A stretch of 42,202 nucleotides of DNA from an uncultured bacterium (GTDB lineage Bacteria > Planctomycetota > Uabimicrobiia > Uabimicrobiales > JABWCH01), in contig CALKWO010000125.1 of the NCBI GenBank assembly GCA_938003875.1, positions 1 to 42,202 on the forward strand, read 5' to 3'. Numbering within the stretch: the stretch's first letter is position 1; every line of letters starts with the position of its first letter. The notes under the pieces were generated by a model. The model saw nothing but the letters and a program-made list of their open reading frames with translations, was not told where the DNA came from and made no database searches. Positions 24,477-33,233 of this stretch are shown piece after piece. A program made the position numbers and the translations under genes.

Positions 24477-25796
24477 ATGTATACAAGTTATATAGGAAAA
24501 AAATTCCTTACAATCTATAACCAAAAAGAAAATCAGAACCTCACTGCACAAGAATTTTTCTGTAAGATCATGTTTCCTCTATTTTTTGATGACGAAAAAC
24601 ATCTGATGCATGTCGGAAATTCTCCTTTTTTCCAAAAAGTATCTGAGAAAAATTTGGAAACGGGTCTGACAAAATCCCAGATACAACTTTTCAAACTACA
24701 ACGAGATATCCAAAACGATACTCCGAATATGGGCATTTTCGTAGGCTTTGCAGCTAAAGACATCGAAGGTACGACTTCTGGACAGCTCACAGATATGGAC
24801 TTTCGGATAGATTCAGAAGAAATGTACGCATCCTGGATAGGAGAAGCTTTAGGCATAGGCGTTAGTGGTGGGTTTGTCATGCTACTAGATCAAGAAGAAA
24901 TTTTATGGAATCTATTTCAGGGATGGACTCACTATCGAAATTACCTCAAACAAACCCCTCATATCAAGGATAAGCAGATAGAAACCTGGAATGGCAACTG
25001 GATTTGCCATCGTTTGCCACAAAAGGAAACTTCTGGTGATCCCTGCGACGGGATTTCTTTAAACACTACAGAAGTCCAGGGAAAGAACGCTATCGCCACA
25101 AAAGAATGGGCGCAGCTCATTCTTGTTTTGGCAAAAAAATACCCTGGGTGTATGATGACGAGCTATGCTTATAACCTTTCCCAGACAAATACAACCCTGG
25201 GATTCATCAACCTCCATCTGCCCCAGATAAAAAGCATGTATGAACTTCTCGACAAAATTTTTCTGAATGGACAGGAATCTGTTTTAAAGGATTCTCAAAT
25301 ACAACAGCTACAACCTTTTTACCATTTCAAGGAGGCATGCAAATTAGGGACTATCGGCCTGAAAGCCTTAGAGCCGGATAAACTCAGGGATTATATGCCC
25401 ATCGGTTCGATCCCCTACTCCAAAGGGAAATATTTCAAGTTAGAGGACGAATCCTCTAACAACATCTATCAACTCTATAAATTATGGATTATAGCTATGC
25501 TAAACAAAACAGAACTCTTACAAATCGCTGGTGATGTGGCTAAGGCCTTGCTCGAATTCGAAAGCCAGGACAGCCGAGGCAAGACCGAACACAAAAGAAT
25601 TGCAGAAGAACTTCGTAGTGCTTCGCACATCAAAATTTTTATAGACAAAATGACGGAAGTACTCTCTCGTACACCTCAGCATGCGGAACTTTTTAAATCC
25701 GTTGTCGAGCAAGTACTCAAGATGCCTTCCGACAACTTTCCCTTGTTCATTACTTTAGTACGTTTCGAATACGCATATCAACAATCTAAAAAATAG
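24477..25796 (+). CDS. Cas8-like large subunit (Csp2 type)
   Basis: 439 residues. It begins MYTSYIGKKFLTIYNQKENQ and continues with LTAQEFFCKIMFPLFFDDEKHLM and VGNSPFF, a pattern I associate with the large subunit (Csp2, Cas8 group) beside Cas7 in PGING-type loci. It would recognise the PAM and contact Cas3. No zinc-binding cysteine pairs are visible, unlike the Cas8 of the second module. There is no ribosome binding site; instead TATAAT (24468-24473) lies 3 nt before ATG. This may be coincidence. The function is inferred from position between cas3 and cas7. Confidence 0.65.
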   Translation: MYTSYIGKKFLTIYNQKENQNLTAQEFFCKIMFPLFFDDEKHLMHVGNSPFFQKVSEKNLETGLTKSQIQLFKLQRDIQNDTPNMGIFVGFAAKDIEGTTSGQLTDMDFRIDSEEMYASWIGEALGIGVSGGFVMLLDQEEILWNLFQGWTHYRNYLKQTPHIKDKQIETWNGNWICHRLPQKETSGDPCDGISLNTTEVQGKNAIATKEWAQLILVLAKKYPGCMMTSYAYNLSQTNTTLGFINLHLPQIKSMYELLDKIFLNGQESVLKDSQIQQLQPFYHFKEACKLGTIGLKALEPDKLRDYMPIGSIPYSKGKYFKLEDESSNNIYQLYKLWIIAMLNKTELLQIAGDVAKALLEFESQDSRGKTEHKRIAEELRSASHIKIFIDKMTEVLSRTPQHAELFKSVVEQVLKMPSDNFPLFITLVRFEYAYQQSKK

Positions 25797-25806
25797 GAAG
25801 AGAACC

Positions 25807-26871
25807 ATGAAACCTTTTATTTATCTACGTGGCTTACGCCATGCCGAACATACTGTTTTCGGAGTTAACCAAGGCCAAAAATATTTTTACGATCCCCAAT
25901 TCAGCCGCAAGATGGCCTATTCTAGCGGACAACAAGTCAAAAGATCCATCATCGAGGCACTGGATATGCCTTTTGCTGCCATTACCTTCAATTGGGAAAT
26001 CGAAAAAAAAGAAAACAAAGCCAACCAGAAAGAGCCCCATTCTCCCTGCGATCCTACCTTTGCCGACCAGTTACTAGGCGGCTACATGAAGGCTGAAAGC
26101 GGCAGCTTCACGGTCAAACGCAGAAGCCCTCTGTCCATTTCTGCCATGCGTCCCTTGCATCCTCTTTTGGGAGGAATTGAATCCCCTTCCGAAAATATCA
26201 CCTTCGACAGAACATCCCATCCTGAACACCATCAGGTCAATGTATTCTGGATGGACGGTAAAAAAAGAGGCGAAAAACTAAGCCAGGAAGAATTAAACGA
26301 TTGGCTGACTTCCAACAAACGCAGTCTTCCCAATCGTGCTTTTATCCAGGATCAGACAAGAGCTTGCGGACTTTTTGTATATGATGTAGCGATTGACATG
26401 AGAACCCTTTTCTGCGTTTCCACTAACAAACTCGAACCCGAATTATTCCCAGAAACAGAAGAAAAGCTCCGAAAAGAAGGCTGGAAACAAGGCAAGAACA
26501 TATTCGGGAATTGTCTTGTTTGCCCAAAAGAGTTCAGAGAAAAACTCATCCAGGCTTTAGCGAATGCCATGATAGATTGGCGCATTACCTCCAACCAGGC
26601 ACGCACTTTTAGCCTTATGGAAGTCGTTGCCATTGCGATCAGCGACAATGCCAATCAGATCGCTTACGCTATTCGTGGTGAACTCCGAGACGATACAGAA
26701 AGGCAGCAAGCCGTACCGAAAATTGACGAAACCACCCAGTCCGAAATCTTCATCTCTCCTATTGCCTCCAGCTTTATCCCTGGTGCAGTAGGAAGCGCAG
26801 ACGCTTTAGAAAAAGCAAAGAAAAGACTGATAGACATCATGATGTCGTTCGATTATGAAAACCAAATCTAA
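25807..26871 (+). CDS. cas7: Cas7 of the first module (Csp1/DevR-like)
   Basis: 354 residues. MKPFIYLRGLRHAEHTVFGVNQGQ opens the RRM-like fold. SGQQVKRSIIEAL and SFTVKRRSPLSISAMRPLHP match the DevR/Cas7 backbone family. Cas7 polymerises along the spacer portion of crRNA. A short charged insert (EKKENKANQKEPHS) lies at about residues 66-80. GGAAGAGAACC gives a ribosome binding site, 10 bp after the Cas8-like gene. The gene is the last of the first module; a 324-bp gap follows. Confidence 0.78.
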   Translation: MKPFIYLRGLRHAEHTVFGVNQGQKYFYDPQFSRKMAYSSGQQVKRSIIEALDMPFAAITFNWEIEKKENKANQKEPHSPCDPTFADQLLGGYMKAESGSFTVKRRSPLSISAMRPLHPLLGGIESPSENITFDRTSHPEHHQVNVFWMDGKKRGEKLSQEELNDWLTSNKRSLPNRAFIQDQTRACGLFVYDVAIDMRTLFCVSTNKLEPELFPETEEKLRKEGWKQGKNIFGNCLVCPKEFREKLIQALANAMIDWRITSNQARTFSLMEVVAIAISDNANQIAYAIRGELRDDTERQQAVPKIDETTQSEIFISPIASSFIPGAVGSADALEKAKKRLIDIMMSFDYENQI

Positions 26872-27195
26872 AAAGGACGTAACTGCGGAATCGTAGCTGA
26901 ATCGGTGCCACTATCGGAATCAGCATACGTGTTAAATTTTAACAGTTTATCTTGATGTATAGGAAATTATAGTTTTAGTGATAAATGCACTTTAAGCTAT
27001 ATTCCAATCTTAGCCCCGAAGGGGCGAAATATAATAGCCAGGGGCAACGCCCCTGGTACTTGAAATAGATTGTAGCCGCAAGGTTGCGCCAAAAAAGTCG
27101 TGTCTGTTTAAAAGCCGAACGCCAGCGCAATCCCTGCGTCTTTGTTCCATACCCTCTAAATGGCGAAACGAATTCTAATTTATGAAAGGAGGTGA
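26872..27195. repeat. GC-rich intergenic repeat at the junction of the two effector modules
   Basis: This 324-bp gap holds GCCCC-GAA-GGGGC (27012-27024) and CCAGGGGC-AAC-GCCCCTGG (27038-27056), two perfect hairpins, then a weaker one near 27074-27089. The composition is much richer in G+C than the flanking genes. The AGCCAGGGGC...GCCCCTGG motif is of a type common in intergenic DNA of several phyla. No credible ORF. It marks the seam between the two modules. Confidence 0.55.
27184..27195 (+). promoter_or_regulatory. Unusually strong ribosome binding site of cas8b1
   Basis: GAAAGGAGGTGA is complementary over 12 nt to the usual 3' end of 16S rRNA. It touches ATG 27196, which is too close for normal spacing. 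GTG 27199 (6 nt from the GG) may be the real start. Confidence 0.6.
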
Positions 27196-28584
27196 ATGGT
27201 GGCAATATATATGTGGACAGGAAATCCCTTTGTAGATGCTGGTATCTCAGCAATCCTGGAGCTAAGCAACAAAAAAGAACCCCAGGATATTGCACTGGAA
27301 GACGTGGAAAAGATAGCCAGAGAAACCCTGATTCCCGTTTTTCTCACGGACACCTGGAAAAACAATCTTCACCCAATTTTTCCCAACCATAAGGCAACGA
27401 ACACATCAATAAAAGATAAGAAAAAGGCTTTAGAAGAAAAAATTGGCGAATTTATTCAACAAGTAGCACCTATAGAATCAAAAGGAAACTGTATAGCTTG
27501 TGGATGCCGCCCTTCGGTTCAGTCTATGACAAAAAGCTATATTCCTCTTACTGGCTCAGGCTCACTACGAAATTATTTTTCCTATGCTGTTGAAGGCGCA
27601 GACTATTGTAGTACATGTGCATTTGCAGTGCAATGCCTTCCTCTGGTTCTATATTCCTCTGGCGGAAAGTTTCTTTTGATTCATAGCAATAGCTACAAAA
27701 TCATGAAATATTGCGCTAAGGAATGCATTAAAGAGCTAAACATCCAGATAGCTTCTGGCAACTACACAGGCTGCTTCAATGAAAAATATACCAACCCCGT
27801 TAATGCCCTTTTTTATAGAGCAGGCAGGTTGCTCCAAGAGCATCAAGAAAAGTGGTCTGATGAAAATGTCTCTATGAGAGTCTATCATTTTACAAACTAC
27901 AACCAGGGGCCAGAGCTGGATTTTTATGATCTTCCAGCCAATGTCTTTCATTTTTTGGCGAATATAAACATGAAAGACGAGTATAGAAAAAGCTGGAACA
28001 AGATTGTCTATCGTGGCTATTTCTTTCAGAAAAAAGGAGAAAAAATTCCCATCTCGATAAAAGAAGGCGAGGAAGAAAAATATAAAAACCATCAGAACCA
28101 GGTTTATCTGGATCTCCTGGCTGGAAATTCCATTGTACGCTTTTTTTTCGATGTTCGCCAAAGGTCGGTACATGCAAAATGGGAAATGCTTTGTTTTTAT
28201 CTTAAGGAGGTTTTGCAAATGAAGGAAGATCGTATCCAAGCCATCAAGCAGGTTGCTGATAAGATTGCTCAGGTAATCCAGGCATCTTCAAATGGAAGAA
28301 AACGCTTAGGACAACTGGAGCGTGCAACAAACTATGCTTCTTTTCGTGCTGTGTTGCTTCGCATTATCCATGATAATCTTGCTCAAAAACAAGAAACGCC
28401 AGTCTTCACTTTCGATCAATACATGAAGCACCTTTTCCCCGAAGGGGCGATGAACTGGAAAGAAGTGCAGGATTTGCTTTTGTTCAGCCTTTATGAAACC
28501 CTTCATACCTGGCTCTTAGAAGAAAGCAATGTACAGGAGGAAGACGATTCTGAAGATTCTGTATCGGACGATTCTAATAACTAA
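27196..28584 (+). CDS. cas8b1: Cas8b1/Cst1 large subunit (CXXC-CXXC type)
   Basis: 462 residues. WTGNPFVDAGISAILEL opens the family. A zinc-binding pair follows: C99-x-x-C102 (NCIACGC) and C138-x-x-C141 (DYCSTCAF), the hallmark of the Tneap-type Cas8 family. It should recognise the PAM and hold the DNA in Cascade. The last 19 residues are strongly acidic (QEEDDSEDSVSDDSNN), an unusual tail. Start choice is uncertain among ATG 27196, GTG 27199 and ATG 27211. First gene of the second module, 20 bp before cas7. Confidence 0.85.
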   Translation: MVAIYMWTGNPFVDAGISAILELSNKKEPQDIALEDVEKIARETLIPVFLTDTWKNNLHPIFPNHKATNTSIKDKKKALEEKIGEFIQQVAPIESKGNCIACGCRPSVQSMTKSYIPLTGSGSLRNYFSYAVEGADYCSTCAFAVQCLPLVLYSSGGKFLLIHSNSYKIMKYCAKECIKELNIQIASGNYTGCFNEKYTNPVNALFYRAGRLLQEHQEKWSDENVSMRVYHFTNYNQGPELDFYDLPANVFHFLANINMKDEYRKSWNKIVYRGYFFQKKGEKIPISIKEGEEEKYKNHQNQVYLDLLAGNSIVRFFFDVRQRSVHAKWEMLCFYLKEVLQMKEDRIQAIKQVADKIAQVIQASSNGRKRLGQLERATNYASFRAVLLRIIHDNLAQKQETPVFTFDQYMKHLFPEGAMNWKEVQDLLLFSLYETLHTWLLEESNVQEEDDSEDSVSDDSNN

Positions 28585-28604
28585 TTTTTATAGGAGAAAA
28601 AGAC

Positions 28605-29723
28605 ATGAACAAAAATATTCTTGGATTCGTTTTGATTGATGCTCCCCATTCTGCTTTAAACAACGCGGGACAAGACGCTGGCGCACGCACGGAAAATGCT
28701 GTTGTAGTAAAGACAATACGACAGGGAAGAAGCCTTTATCCTTATATTTCTGGGCAGGCATGGAGATACTGGTGGCGCACAGCTCTGGAAAGCAAATACA
28801 ATTGGAGGCTTTCACCCATAACCCGTGAGGCCAAAATAGCTTTCACCAGTGCCAATCCCTTCAGCTATCCTGATGATGATGTGTTTGGATATATGCGTGC
28901 TATGAAAGCCCAAAAAGAACCCAAAGAATCAAAAGGAAAAAAGAAAGCCCAGGAAGCCCAAGAAGAAGTGCCAGACACAGAGACTCCATCCAAAGAACCC
29001 AAAGACGCAAAGGCAGGAGGAACCCTCACTCGCCTTTCTCCTCTAAAATGCTCTCCTCTGGTTTCTCTCTATGAGCATGTTCCGACCCAGGATTTTGGCG
29101 TGATGGCAAGGCATCAGGGCGATCCCGTACCCTTTGAACACCAGTTCTATTCCACAATCATGAAGGGAATCTTTTCTCTGGATTTGGGCAGTGTAGGTGT
29201 TTTTGGCGAAGATAGCAAGACAGGCTACAGGAATCTCAATCCAGCCTACACAGAAAGCAAAGAAATCAAAGAAGCCATATCCCAAGTTCAGGCAGAAAAA
29301 AAAGACGGTAAATGGATTCTCCCCAAAGAAGAAAGAACCAGAAGAGCCAAAGAAACGATTAACTCTCTTAGCTATATTTACAGCACAACCAAAAGTGCCA
29401 TCCACCTTACGGATGTTACTCCCAAATTGGTCATTTTAGCAGTGATACAGGGCGGCAATCATTTGTTCATGAACATTACGAATGGAAATCCAGAGCAGCC
29501 TGCCATCAATCTGGTTGCCTTAAAGCAGGTAATCCTCGATTATAAAGAAAACATCCTCTCGGATATTTATATTGGAAGACAATCGGGCTTTATGGATTCT
29601 CTCGAAGAAGGGCTTCTTAACCTCCAAAAGGAAATTTCTTCCGATAGCAAAAAGCTCCATCTTTTATCTCCCAAGCAAGCTATAGAAGAATTCACAAAAA
29701 CTATTGAAGCACATATAGAATGA
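28605..29723 (+). CDS. cas7: Cas7/Cst2 (DevR family)
   Basis: 372 residues, longer than typical. The start has GFVLIDAPHSALNNAGQD and TIRQGRSLYPYISGQAWRYW, typical of Cst2/DevR. Residues about 101-140 are a Lys/Glu/Pro-rich low-complexity insert (KAQKEPKESKGKKKAQ and onward) before GGTLTRLSPLKCSPLVS. The rest (GVFGEDSKTGYRNLNPAY, HLTDVTPKLVILAVIQGGNH) is normal. It forms the crRNA-binding backbone of the second Cascade. AGGAGAAA gives a good ribosome binding site; cas5t starts 7 bp later. Confidence 0.9.
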   Translation: MNKNILGFVLIDAPHSALNNAGQDAGARTENAVVVKTIRQGRSLYPYISGQAWRYWWRTALESKYNWRLSPITREAKIAFTSANPFSYPDDDVFGYMRAMKAQKEPKESKGKKKAQEAQEEVPDTETPSKEPKDAKAGGTLTRLSPLKCSPLVSLYEHVPTQDFGVMARHQGDPVPFEHQFYSTIMKGIFSLDLGSVGVFGEDSKTGYRNLNPAYTESKEIKEAISQVQAEKKDGKWILPKEERTRRAKETINSLSYIYSTTKSAIHLTDVTPKLVILAVIQGGNHLFMNITNGNPEQPAINLVALKQVILDYKENILSDIYIGRQSGFMDSLEEGLLNLQKEISSDSKKLHLLSPKQAIEEFTKTIEAHIE

Positions 29724-29730
29724 GCCAGTT

Positions 29731-30354
29731 ATGAAAGTAATCCGAGTTCATATATCAGGATGGACAGCCTCGTTCCGCTATCCAGCTTTCATCAGCGGAT
29801 TTCAGCCAACGCTTCCTGTCCCTCCGCTTTCGACAATCTATGGGCTGCTTTCTGCCGCTAAAGGCGACATTGTATCCCCGAAAGACGTAGAGGTAGGTTT
29901 CGTCTTTACAAGCAAAGCCAAAGCCATTGACCTGGAAACCATCTATGAACTATCAGACCCACTGAAAGCAAAGTCCAATGTCTGTAACCGAGAGTTTCTC
30001 TTCGAACCAGAGCTATATCTGTATATTGCCAGAGAAGAGTTTGCAGAGTACTTTCGCAAGCCCTATTATCCTTTGCTATTAGGTCGTTCTACAGAGTTGG
30101 CGATGGCAGACCAGATACAGGAAGTGTCTTTGGAAGAACAAACAGGCGTTCGCCTGGGATGCTCTTTGATTCCCTTTCCCGCAGAAGGAATCTATGGGCC
30201 ACTCCAGGCTTTGCCAACGCATTTTACAGAGGAAATCCCTCGCAAGGCAGCAGGAACAAGGCCATTCTATCTATTAGACAAATGGATTCCATACAATAAA
30301 CCCATTCTCACCGATAGCGAAAAAAACTGGGGCGTATGGATGCATAAAGCGTAG
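29731..30354 (+). CDS. cas5: Cas5t
   Basis: 207 residues. MKVIRVHISGWTASFRYPAF and GFQPTLPVPPLSTIYGLLSAAKG form the Cas5 ferredoxin fold of the Tneap subtype. LGRSTELAMADQIQEV is the usual later motif. It binds the 5' handle of crRNA. Unrelated at a glance to the Cas5 at 21719. An intrinsic terminator follows within 12 nt of the stop, so many transcripts of the second effector set probably end here. Confidence 0.9.
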   Translation: MKVIRVHISGWTASFRYPAFISGFQPTLPVPPLSTIYGLLSAAKGDIVSPKDVEVGFVFTSKAKAIDLETIYELSDPLKAKSNVCNREFLFEPELYLYIAREEFAEYFRKPYYPLLLGRSTELAMADQIQEVSLEEQTGVRLGCSLIPFPAEGIYGPLQALPTHFTEEIPRKAAGTRPFYLLDKWIPYNKPILTDSEKNWGVWMHKA

Positions 30355-30365
30355 TGGTAAATCAC

Positions 30366-30400
30366 GAAAAGAAGAGGGATTCCTCTTCTTTTCTCTTTTT
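30366..30400 (+). terminator. Intrinsic terminator/attenuator between cas5t and cas3
   Basis: GAAAAGAAGAGG (30366-30377), loop GATT, CCTCTTCTTTTC (30382-30393) is a perfect 12-bp stem followed by TCTTTTT. The cas3 ribosome binding site (AAGGAAG) begins right after it. It should lower expression of cas3-cas4-cas1-cas2 relative to cas8-cas7-cas5. Confidence 0.75.
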
Positions 30401-30411
30401 AAGGAAGAACC

Positions 30412-32640
30412 ATGAACAAGCCTCTTTTGGCAAAAAAAAATCCCCCAGAAACCATAGAAGAGCATACCAAAAAATGCTTACAGGTATTCCAATCTTTGTC
30501 TATGCAGTTTCCCCACATTCCTGATTTATGCCAGGAAAAGCTTTTTTATGAACACCTGTTCTACGCCGTCGCCCTTCATGATATTGGAAAAGCAGCAACA
30601 GGATTCCAGGAAAAATGGGAGAAATGGGGATACAGGCATGAAATCCTCTCTGCTGGTTTTGTTCCAACCCTTTACTGGCTAAGCGAATGGGAACAAAAAG
30701 CCATTGCCCTTGCGATCATTACACATCATAAAAATATCCAGGAACTCAAAGAACGCTTTTCTACAGCCATGCAAATAGGTCTTGAAGATTTCCAGCAAAG
30801 AAAACAAGAACTAATTCCCAATATGAGCTTTATTTGCGATTGGTTCAGAAATCTTCCCTCTCTGGCCCAAAAATATCTAGGAAAAACGATTCCCATTCCT
30901 CAAGTGGCAGATATAAACCAGATGACAGATGCCTATCGTCTTGCTGTGAAATGGTATAGAAATAGCCTGGAAGACGAGGAGCTGACAAGCCTGCACTCCA
31001 CCTATGGCATTTTTCTTCGAGGGCTTATGATTGCCTGTGACCACCTTGCCTCTGCCGATTTCCAGGAGATCAAGGGCAAAATTCAGGATATATCATCCAG
31101 ACTTGGGATACCATCACTAAGAAATTTTCAGCAACAGTTGCATAACACATCGGGAAATGCTCTGGTAGAAGCACCCACAGGGTCTGGAAAAACAGAGGCA
31201 TCCCTTCTATGGGCCGAAAAAAATCAGCAAGATGGCAGGCGCATTTACTACGTCCTTCCCTATACAGCCAGCATCAATGCTATGCACAAACGCCTGGAAA
31301 AACATTTTGGGATGGACAATGTCGGAATTTTACATGGGAAAGCCAGCTACTTTCTTTACAAAACACTCCTGGAAAGAGACTATTCCCAAGAATCTGCGAT
31401 AGAGTTTACAAAAAAAATCCAGGATGCCAGCAAAAAAATCTATCGCCCCATGAAAATCCTGACACCTTTTCAGATCATCAAATCCTTTTTTGGAGTAAAA
31501 GGTTGGGAATCCAATCTTTCAGAAATGGCAGGAGGATTGTTCATTTTCGATGAAATCCATGTCTATGAGCCTCATACTACGGCCTTGATCTTGAAAACTA
31601 TAGAGAGGCTCTATTCTGTTTTTCAGGCAAAATTCCTGTTTTTATCAGCCACATTCCCCCATTTTTTAAAAGAAAAAATCAGGTCTATCCTCCCTGAAAT
31701 CCAGGAACTCGATCTCCAAACAATGTTCCATGCAAAAGAAGATTCCAATATACTTTATCACCCACGCCATCAGGTAAATATCTTGGAAGGCAACGTGATG
31801 GAACACCTATCCACCATCCAGGAATCGTTGAGAGAAGGGAAAAAAGTCCTGGTCACATGCAACACTGTAGCCCATGCTCAGGAAGTATATTCCATGCTCA
31901 AAGACTTTTCTTCTTCTTGTGTCCTACTGCATGGCCGTCTGATCCTCAAAGATCGAGAAGAAAAAGAAAGATTGCTCAAAGAAACTCAATTGCTCGTAGG
32001 AACTCAGGTGGTCGAGGTTTCCCTGGATATAGATTTCGATGTCCTCTACACAGAGCCAGCCCCCCTGGATGCTCTTATCCAAAGATTTGGTCGAGTCAAC
32101 CGCAATCGCAAAGAAAAGATAACCGTCCCAGTTTACATTTTCACACAAGGCTCGGACAAAGACCGTTATTTTTACGATACAAACCGAATCCAGTCTACCC
32201 TGGAATCACTAAAAGATGGCATGCTCCTTCATGCCATGAACATCCATGAAATGATGAATCAGGTATACAAAGATGGATACACCCAAAAAGAAGCCCAGGA
32301 ATTCCAAAGAGCATGGGACAGCTTTGGAAAGGTTATATCCAGCCTCTTTCCCTTCGATGAATCCGAGAAAGAAGAAGATTTCTATCAGTTGGTTCGCTCT
32401 CTGGAAGTTGTTCCCATTCAGTTTGAAGACAAATATATAGAATACAAAAAAGCGAAAAACTTCTTCGAAGCCATGCAATATATGGCCAATATTTCCTTAG
32501 GGCAGGGAGCAAAGCTAAGACAAACAAATCGCCTGGCGTTTAGACAAGAAGATAAATATTGGGTAGCAGATGTCAGATACAATGCAGACCTCGGTATTAT
32601 CCTGGATCAGCAAGAAATCGGAATAGGCATGATTGATTAA
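30412..32640 (+). CDS. cas3: Cas3 helicase-nuclease of the second module
   Basis: 742 residues. HD nuclease: H56-D57 in LHDIGKAATGFQ, then RHEILSAGF and IITHHKN. Helicase: EAPTGSGKT with Lys260, DEIH at 380-383, FLSATFP, GTQVVEVSLDIDFDV and RFGRVNRNR. All expected catalytic residues are present. This is the Cas3 form found with Cst1/Cst2/Cas5t. It lies after the terminator at 30366 and 23 bp before cas4, so it may be expressed with the adaptation genes rather than with its Cascade subunits. Confidence 0.95.
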   Translation: MNKPLLAKKNPPETIEEHTKKCLQVFQSLSMQFPHIPDLCQEKLFYEHLFYAVALHDIGKAATGFQEKWEKWGYRHEILSAGFVPTLYWLSEWEQKAIALAIITHHKNIQELKERFSTAMQIGLEDFQQRKQELIPNMSFICDWFRNLPSLAQKYLGKTIPIPQVADINQMTDAYRLAVKWYRNSLEDEELTSLHSTYGIFLRGLMIACDHLASADFQEIKGKIQDISSRLGIPSLRNFQQQLHNTSGNALVEAPTGSGKTEASLLWAEKNQQDGRRIYYVLPYTASINAMHKRLEKHFGMDNVGILHGKASYFLYKTLLERDYSQESAIEFTKKIQDASKKIYRPMKILTPFQIIKSFFGVKGWESNLSEMAGGLFIFDEIHVYEPHTTALILKTIERLYSVFQAKFLFLSATFPHFLKEKIRSILPEIQELDLQTMFHAKEDSNILYHPRHQVNILEGNVMEHLSTIQESLREGKKVLVTCNTVAHAQEVYSMLKDFSSSCVLLHGRLILKDREEKERLLKETQLLVGTQVVEVSLDIDFDVLYTEPAPLDALIQRFGRVNRNRKEKITVPVYIFTQGSDKDRYFYDTNRIQSTLESLKDGMLLHAMNIHEMMNQVYKDGYTQKEAQEFQRAWDSFGKVISSLFPFDESEKEEDFYQLVRSLEVVPIQFEDKYIEYKKAKNFFEAMQYMANISLGQGAKLRQTNRLAFRQEDKYWVADVRYNADLGIILDQQEIGIGMID

Positions 32641-32663
32641 AAACACTTTTAGCGAGATACAAT

Positions 32664-33215
32664 ATGATCAACGATACATCCCCCATCTATACTGGCACAC
32701 AAATCAATTACTACTTTGTCTGCCAGCGCAAACTATGGCTTTTCTCGCACCATATCCAGATGGAACAAGAATCCGATATGGTCAAACTCGGCAAGGTCAT
32801 ACATGAGCAAAGCTATAGTCGTGAACACAAAGAAATAGAAATCGAACACATCAAACTAGACTGGCTGAACATCAAAGATGGCATTCTTCATGAAGTCAAA
32901 AAAGACGATGCCCTGGAAGAAGCCCATGAATGGCAGGTGCTATACTATCTTTATTACCTTAAATGCAAAGGAATATCCTTAAAAACAGCAGAAGGCTCCT
33001 CTCCCAATACTTCCAATACACTATGGCAGGGAGAAATAGACTATCCTAAACTCAAAAAACGTATAGAAGTAATTCTCACGCACGAGAAAGAGATGGAATT
33101 GCTAAGAATCCTGGAGAATATTACCAGAATCATTGCACTTTCCAAACCGCCTGCTCCCAGCGTACCGTTTTCGCTTTGTAAAAAATGCAGCTATTGCGAA
33201 CTATGCCATTCCTAA
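32664..33215 (+). CDS. cas4: Cas4 exonuclease
   Basis: 183 residues. The iron-sulfur cysteines are present: Cys20 in YYFVCQRKLWLF and Cys172, Cys175, Cys178 and Cys181 in the C-terminal CKKCSYCELC. The RecB-like nuclease core has ILHEVKKDD and AHEWQVLYYLYYLK. Cas4 trims prespacers and sets PAM orientation during spacer acquisition with Cas1-Cas2. Length is normal. No second cas4 is visible, so it serves both effector modules if both are used. Confidence 0.92.
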   Translation: MINDTSPIYTGTQINYYFVCQRKLWLFSHHIQMEQESDMVKLGKVIHEQSYSREHKEIEIEHIKLDWLNIKDGILHEVKKDDALEEAHEWQVLYYLYYLKCKGISLKTAEGSSPNTSNTLWQGEIDYPKLKKRIEVILTHEKEMELLRILENITRIIALSKPPAPSVPFSLCKKCSYCELCHS

Positions 33216-33233
33216 AACATAAGGAGAATTTCC

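Noticed and set aside
26975..27295. 106-codon minus-strand ORF containing QGRCPWLLYFAPSG
   Set aside because: It is the translation of the GC-rich intergenic repeat and overlaps the start of cas8b1. It has no ribosome binding site or family match.
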